NCBI GenBank assembly: GCA_013619125.1
Contig: JABXKS010000090.1
Coordinates: 1 to 37,023 of the forward strand
Length of the DNA stretch: 37,023 nucleotides
Source of the DNA: Clostridiales bacterium
Lineage (GTDB): Bacteria > Bacillota > Clostridia > Tissierellales > GPF-1
Direction of reading: 5' to 3'
Within the stretch, counting starts at the first letter, position 1; each line of letters begins with the position of its first letter. Below the pieces are notes generated by a model that did no database searches, had not been told where the DNA came from, and saw only the letters and a program-made list of their open reading frames with translations. Below, piece by piece: positions 33,733 to 37,023 of the stretch. A program made the translations under genes and the position numbers.

Positions 33733-34143
33733 TCACTCAATTAAATCAATAATTTCAATTGCCTTCTCAACAGTTAAGTTTTCATAAACGGCATCATTGA
33801 TCGTGATACATGGCGATACATTGCATAGTCCCAAGCATTCAACAAATTCCAGCGAAAAGCGTCCTTCCTCAGTTGTCATACCATCTCCGATTCCCAAGTG
33901 AGCCATAATTGCTTCACGGATCGCTTGGCTGCCATTCATTCCACAGGTAACCGACTTACAAACGCGAATGATGTTTTTTCCCTTTTTTTCTGTGTACAAT
34001 CTGGAGTAAAAAGAAATCACTCCGTACAATTGAGCCTTTTGCATATTCATTTCAGCTGCCAGCCTAACAATCTCATTTTCCGGTATGTAGCCGAATTTCT
34101 CTTGGATTTCAGCCAATTCATTAATTAAAATACGCATTCCCAT
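33733..34143 (-). CDS. hydC: NuoE-like [2Fe-2S] subunit HydC
   Basis: Thioredoxin-fold [2Fe-2S] subunit (136 aa) of the NAD-linked hydrogenase. The four ligands are VCKSVTC (C-x4-C) and ECLGLC (C-x3-C). The N-terminal helical region LAEIQEKFGYIPENEIVRLA and the GVISFYSRLYTEKKG segment are typical of NuoE/HydC. The ATG at 34143 has AAGGAG 4 bases upstream, and the ATG at 34137 is the alternative; the frame to 34179 is an unlikely extension. First gene of the operon, 12 bases before hydB. The 150-base upstream region is A/T-rich and I could not fix a promoter in it. Confidence 0.93.
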   Translation of the reverse strand: MGMRILINELAEIQEKFGYIPENEIVRLAAEMNMQKAQLYGVISFYSRLYTEKKGKNIIRVCKSVTCGMNGSQAIREAIMAHLGIGDGMTTEEGRFSLEFVECLGLCNVSPCITINDAVYENLTVEKAIEIIDLIE

Positions 34144-34295
34144 CACACTCCTTATCATTCTTCTACCCGGGAATGCCAATAAAACCCAAAAGATTATTAA
34201 TCATTTATCAATCTTTATTCATACAAACAGTTTAAATCCTCTTTGTTTTTCAAATCGAATTCGACTTTTCTATATCCACATCTAATTCCAGCATT

Positions 34296-34332
34296 CAAAA
34301 AACGCAATGTCTTTTCAAGACATTGCGTTTTT
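34296..34332 (-). terminator. Terminator of the CPKC-motif protein gene
   Basis: ACGCAATGTCTT (34301-34312) pairs with AAGACATTGCGT (34316-34327) over 12 base pairs, extended by flanking A5/T5 pairing. On the minus strand a run of T follows immediately after the stop codon region. Confidence 0.88.
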
Positions 34333-34835
34333 TAAACAAGTTTCATCATCATGACCACATAATTTTCCCCATAGTGCTCCGCGCATTTCGGGCAGGTTGT
34401 ATAGAAGGCATAGATCTCTTCCCCCTTCTCACCCAACTGCTTTACGTAGTTTTCCATCTCAACCATCCACTTTACCTGTTCCTTATATTTCCCTTCAAAG
34501 ACTTTCGAAGCAAACCGACCAGACAGGCATGTCATTTCCATACCCTTCACCTCTTTAGAAACCAAAAACAAATGCTCTCCTTTCCAAGAAGAAAGGTCCC
34601 TAGACAAAATCAAATATTGATCCTTCACTTCAGCATCAGACGCTGTGATCGCCTCCATCGCCTGCTTCATGACAGTCCCAAAGTTCATTGGAATATGCAA
34701 AAAACTTCTTGTTTGTGCTTTGGCGAATAACAATTCATCAAACTCAATTATTTTCTCATCCCACCCCTCTGGGTGGAATCGAGGACAACATCCAGTTTCG
34801 TTATCCTCCATATTCATTTTTGGTAAGGAATTCAT
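34332..34835 (-). CDS. Conserved protein with GCCPRF and TTCPKC motifs
   Basis: A 167 aa cytoplasmic protein that looks like a conserved bacterial/archaeal family of unknown function, sometimes loosely labelled hydrolase. Conserved-looking parts are ETGCCPRFHPEGWDEK near the N-terminus, the central SFLHIPMNFGTVMKQ, MTCLSGRFASKVFEGKYKE and the C-terminal FYTTCPKCAEHYGENYVV. The paired Cys at both ends could bind a metal (inference). The ATG at 34835 has AAAGGAG 6 bases upstream; ATGs at 34838 and 34856 are also in frame. Single gene with a strong terminator. Confidence 0.82.
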   Translation of the reverse strand: MNSLPKMNMEDNETGCCPRFHPEGWDEKIIEFDELLFAKAQTRSFLHIPMNFGTVMKQAMEAITASDAEVKDQYLILSRDLSSWKGEHLFLVSKEVKGMEMTCLSGRFASKVFEGKYKEQVKWMVEMENYVKQLGEKGEEIYAFYTTCPKCAEHYGENYVVMMMKLV

Positions 34836-35038
34836 CATTTTCTCCTTTCCATTCACTTAAACATTCACCTATTACATACCCGCTACTCATCGTATCTATT
34901 TAAATATTCAATGACAGATTGTCCGCCCTCTTCAAACGATAAAGGTTTGAATTGTTAGTCGGAACCCGTAAATCACTTATAAATCCTGTATAATATAATA
35001 GAAGAACTTATAGATCAATCGTGGAATAAGGAGCGCAA

Positions 35039-35614
35039 ATGAAGCCGAAGGTAATGGAATTTAAGGAGAAAACTCAATTTCGCAAGTGGTTGGAAATCAA
35101 TCACGCGGAACATAAAGGAGTCGATATCTATCTTTACAAGAAAGGCTATGAACACCTTGGTCTCACATACGAGGATGCCGTACGCACTGCGCTTTGCTAC
35201 GGATGGATTGATGCAGTTACCCATAGCCATGATGAAAAAAGATTCCGACAATACTTTGCTCCGCGTCAAAAAAGAAGTAATTGGTCACTCAGTAATATCA
35301 TCCGTATGAAAGAGCTTATAGAAAATAATGAAGTGACAGCTTTTGGGTTGCAATACTTCGATCTCACCTTGCTTGATCATCTCAATGAGAAGATTGCAGA
35401 GGATCAAGCCTTCAAAAAAAAACCTGCGCAGATCCCTGATTTTTTTCAAATCATGCTGTCCAAAGAAAATGCTGAGACTCTTTTCCGTTCAGAAACGCCC
35501 TCCGCCCAAAGACGATATGTCAGCTATATTCTTGATGCGAAAAAGAAGGAAACCAAAATTCGCAGATGCAATAAAATCATTGCTATTTTACGCGGTGGAA
35601 AAAATAATTTGTGA
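35039..35614 (+). CDS. YdeI/OmpD-associated family protein
   Basis: A 191 aa protein of the YdeI/OmpD-associated family, whose function is poorly defined. The conserved core is visible: VDIYLYKKGYEHLGLTYEDA, then ALCYGWIDAVTHSHDEKRF and the APRQKRSNWS segment. The C-terminal region AQRRYVSYILDAKKKETKIR is also family-typical. AAGGAG lies 5 bases before the ATG. A TATAAT at 34989-34994 is the probable -10, without a strong -35. It is convergent with the secreted repeat protein, separated by a shared terminator. Confidence 0.9.
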   Translation: MKPKVMEFKEKTQFRKWLEINHAEHKGVDIYLYKKGYEHLGLTYEDAVRTALCYGWIDAVTHSHDEKRFRQYFAPRQKRSNWSLSNIIRMKELIENNEVTAFGLQYFDLTLLDHLNEKIAEDQAFKKKPAQIPDFFQIMLSKENAETLFRSETPSAQRRYVSYILDAKKKETKIRRCNKIIAILRGGKNNL

Positions 35615-35643
35615 AGAAATTTTCTAATTCTTTAATAAAAAAA

Positions 35644-35668
35644 GGAACTCGATAATTACTCGAGTTCC
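35644..35668. terminator. Bidirectional terminator between convergent genes
   Basis: GGAACTCG (35644-35651) pairs with CGAGTTCC (35661-35668) around a 9-base loop. A-rich sequence lies on the left (T-run on the minus strand) and a weaker AAAAG lies on the right. Confidence 0.75.
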
Positions 35669-35683
35669 AAAAGCCAATTGGGT

Positions 35684-36613
35684 TTATTTTGTTTTTGCCT
35701 TCCCATTGTTTGATTTCACTTTTTTCTTTACAGCACTCTGTACCGTGGTGCGATTTGATTTTGTCATGGATTGAATTTCTTTTACTGACAATACCGACCA
35801 TGAAGCGTAGTCCATTTCCTCATCTTCGAGAAATGCACCCAATTTATCAAGCAAATTCATTTTGCCCGGGGTAATGCGGTAAATCGCAGCATTTAGGAAT
35901 CTTTCAGCATTTGGGTTGTCGCTATCCAATGCAACTGCTTGTAATTTCAACAGCTCTGCATAGCCTTCTTCCAACATCGTCATCAACGACTCTGCCATTT
36001 CACTATTCGCAAAGATGTCCAGCTCAATGGGGCCTTCAAAATCGCCGCTTGCCAAAAGCAAGTCAATTCCTTCTGTAACACTTAATCCAATATATTCTGC
36101 ATAAGGATCCGCTGGTGCAACTGGTTCTTCTACCGGTTCAGCAGGCTCTTCTGCCGGTTCAGCAGGCTCTTCTGCCGGTTCAGCAGGCTCTTCTGCCGGT
36201 TCAGCAGGCTCTTCTGCCGGTTCTGCAGCTGGTTCTTCTACCGGTGCAGCAGGCTCTTCTACCGGTGCAACAGGCTCTTCTACCAGTGCAGCTGGCTCTT
36301 CTACCAGTGCAGCTGGCTCTTCTGGATTCATTTCAAGTTCCGTTGTAACAGATACAATCACACCATCTTCCGCAACGAAAACAAGATCCGAACCAACATC
36401 GAAACGCAAATAACTCACTTCTGGTTCTGCAACCGGTTCATCTAACAGAACTGGCTCCTCTGCCGGTGCAGTTTCTTCAACAACTGCTGGTTCTTCTACA
36501 ACTGCTGGTTCTTCAACAACTGGGGCGACTACATCAGCAAAAGCTGAAACACCACTCAAAGAAATCAACAACATTACTACAAGTACACGAGTCAACAATT
36601 TACTTCTTTTCAT
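35684..36613 (-). CDS. Secreted Pro/Glu-repeat protein with RsgI-like segments
   Basis: An exported protein of about 309 aa. It has a signal peptide (about residues 1-27, ending SAFA), a Val/Pro/Glu-rich stretch, and then a short segment SYLRFDVGSDLVFVAEDGV (68-86). A repeat block of EEPA units (98-169) follows, then a folded-looking domain (about 175-230) with YIGLSVTEGIDLLLASGDFE and ELDIFANSEMAESLMTMLEE, and finally a strongly basic tail (KKKVKSNNGKAKTK). The two segments flanking the repeats faintly resemble the extracellular half of RsgI-type anti-sigma factors, apparently split by the repeats; this is a guess. Function unknown. AAGGAGG lies 6 bases before the second of two ATGs. Its leader contains a c-di-GMP-I riboswitch. 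Confidence 0.85.
   Translation of the reverse strand: MKRSKLLTRVLVVMLLISLSGVSAFADVVAPVVEEPAVVEEPAVVEETAPAEEPVLLDEPVAEPEVSYLRFDVGSDLVFVAEDGVIVSVTTELEMNPEEPAALVEEPAALVEEPVAPVEEPAAPVEEPAAEPAEEPAEPAEEPAEPAEEPAEPAEEPAEPVEEPVAPADPYAEYIGLSVTEGIDLLLASGDFEGPIELDIFANSEMAESLMTMLEEGYAELLKLQAVALDSDNPNAERFLNAAIYRITPGKMNLLDKLGAFLEDEEMDYASWSVLSVKEIQSMTKSNRTTVQSAVKKKVKSNNGKAKTK
36110..36325 (-). repeat. 21-base tandem repeats encoding EEPA heptads
   Basis: About ten units of 21 bases, each encoding seven residues of the type x-EEPA-x-P. The four units at 36134-36217 (AEEPAEP) are nearly identical at DNA level, and outer units are diverged (VEEPAAP, LVEEPAA). Such an array can change copy number by slippage without breaking the frame. 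Confidence 0.88.
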
Positions 36614-36656
36614 CATAAACCTCCTTCAAAATTTTTGGAGATCCGAAATGAAAGTC

Positions 36657-36686
36657 AAAAAAATCTCCTACAACAAGTGTAGAAGA
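36657..36686 (-). terminator. Attenuator terminator downstream of the c-di-GMP aptamer
   Basis: In the minus-strand RNA, UCUUCUACA (36686-36678) pairs with UGUAGGAGA (36672-36664) around a 5-base loop, followed by seven U (36663-36657). It sits between the aptamer and the start codon. A competing hairpin, GAAGAGUCAAA with UUUGAAUUCUUC (36708-36682), uses the 5' arm of this terminator and could act as antiterminator. Confidence 0.82.
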
Positions 36687-36699
36687 ATTCAAATCGCTT

Positions 36700-36790
36700 T
36701 GACTCTTCGGCAACTGGCTGCCAACTCAATGAGTAAGGCCCTAAAGTTTTGCGTCCTTGTTTTTCAACAAGTTTGCCATTATCGGATACA
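36700..36790 (-). promoter_or_regulatory. Cyclic-di-GMP-I riboswitch (GEMM-I)
   Basis: The minus strand shows the GEMM-I landmarks in order: AATGGCAAACTTGTTGAAAA with its P2 hairpin arm and GAAA-type loop, CAAGGACGCAAAACTTTAGG completing P2, then GGGCC. The P3 arm ends with GGCAGCCAGTTGCCG, equivalent to the consensus GGTAGGCGGGTTACCG. The element begins about 6 bases after the promoter -10. Together with the following terminator it forms a switch in front of the secreted repeat-protein gene. Confidence 0.88.
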
Positions 36791-36795
36791 ACTAA

Positions 36796-36824
36796 ATTAT
36801 ACCATCGCAAAGTTGTATTTGCAA
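36796..36824 (-). promoter_or_regulatory. Promoter of the riboswitch-controlled secreted protein
   Basis: On the minus strand TTGCAA (36824-36819) and TATAAT (36801-36796) are separated by 17 bases. Transcription would start at the 5' edge of the c-di-GMP aptamer. Confidence 0.8.
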
Positions 36825-36919
36825 TATGTATCAATTCTCACCTCCGCAAGTTGTTAAATATGCCGATTTGTACTATTCAATACGGGAAAATCAAACCCCT
36901 AGACTTACTTTTCCCAATC

Positions 36920-37023
36920 TTATTGCATTTCAATCCAAAGAGCGTCATTCTCAAACGCCGCTTCTCGAAACACCTCAATTAATTGTTCTCCATAAGCCCC
37001 CAGACTTTCAATCAACGCCTCTC
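36920..37023 (-). CDS. C-terminal end of a gene cut by the window edge
   Basis: An open minus-strand frame enters from the right edge and ends at TAA (36922-36920). It encodes about 34 residues that include EALIESLGAYGEQLIEVFRE and end in NDALWIEMQ. The amphipathic helical character looks like real protein, but it is too short to assign a family. Its stop lies about 95 bases upstream of the promoter of the secreted repeat protein. Confidence 0.45.
   Translation of the reverse strand, partial: EALIESLGAYGEQLIEVFREAAFENDALWIEMQ

Noticed and set aside
34144-34295. Rex-type (TTGTTAA...TTAACAA) operator upstream of the hydrogenase operon
   Set aside because: The region is A/T-rich, but no convincing palindrome with the Rex half-sites was found.
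36110-36325. Regularly spaced repeats considered as a CRISPR array
   Set aside because: The 21-base units are contiguous, have no unique spacers and are translated as part of the secreted protein.
36115-36348. Plus-strand open frame over the EEPA repeats (Leu/Pro/Gln-rich)
   Set aside because: It is the antisense shadow of the 21-base repeats; it has no ribosome site and an artificial composition.

Overview
The window reads as chromosome of an anaerobic, low-to-moderate GC Firmicute, most likely class Clostridia. This rests on strong AAGGAGG-type ribosome binding sites, sigma-A style TTGACA/TATAAT promoters, a flavodiiron (FprA) protein, a NuoE/NuoF/[FeFe]-hydrogenase operon, an ECF-type thiamine transporter, and TPP and cyclic-di-GMP-I riboswitches. 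No rRNA, tRNA, CRISPR array, phage genes or intact insertion sequence were seen. Almost everything is on the minus strand; the only genes on the plus strand are an M42 aminopeptidase, a TudS-related protein and a YdeI-like protein.

Left part (1-12.9 kb): DUF2207 and LemA envelope proteins; beta-carbonic anhydrase with its own consensus promoter; leucyl aminopeptidase followed by YwbE; a small membrane protein; a TetR-regulated ABC-2 exporter operon (TetR, ATPase, two permeases) whose promoter carries two GACC-N5-GGTC palindromes; pirin; FprA flavodiiron protein; a decayed small gene; a YjjG-like HAD phosphatase; and a broken NERD-domain gene.

Middle (13-24.3 kb): a peptide uptake and breakdown locus. 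An RpiR/SIS regulator leads a run of solute-binding lipoprotein, OppB, OppC, OppD, OppF, a creatininase-family amidohydrolase and isoaspartyl dipeptidase. An M42 aminopeptidase is transcribed divergently from the regulator. It looks like a dedicated route for importing and hydrolysing unusual (perhaps isoaspartyl) peptides. A TudS-related putative desulfidase and an aldo/keto reductase with two ferredoxin-like clusters follow.

Right part (24.3-37 kb): a thiamine salvage operon (promoter, TPP riboswitch, attenuator, ThiT, TenA, ThiM, ThiE-ThiD fusion); a small membrane protein; a DMT transporter; a short YgjP-like metallopeptidase and a cysteine-cluster protein; the hydCBA-type [FeFe]-hydrogenase operon, with a HydB that lacks both terminal Fe-S domains and a HydA with an unusual histidine/cysteine cluster motif; a conserved cysteine-containing protein of unknown function; YdeI; and a secreted Pro/Glu-repeat protein. 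The last gene sits behind a complete control module: promoter, cyclic-di-GMP-I riboswitch, candidate antiterminator and terminator. The right edge cuts the C-terminal end of another minus-strand gene.

Start sites were re-chosen wherever a ribosome binding site clearly favoured an internal start. Family assignments come from reading motifs by eye, without database searches.
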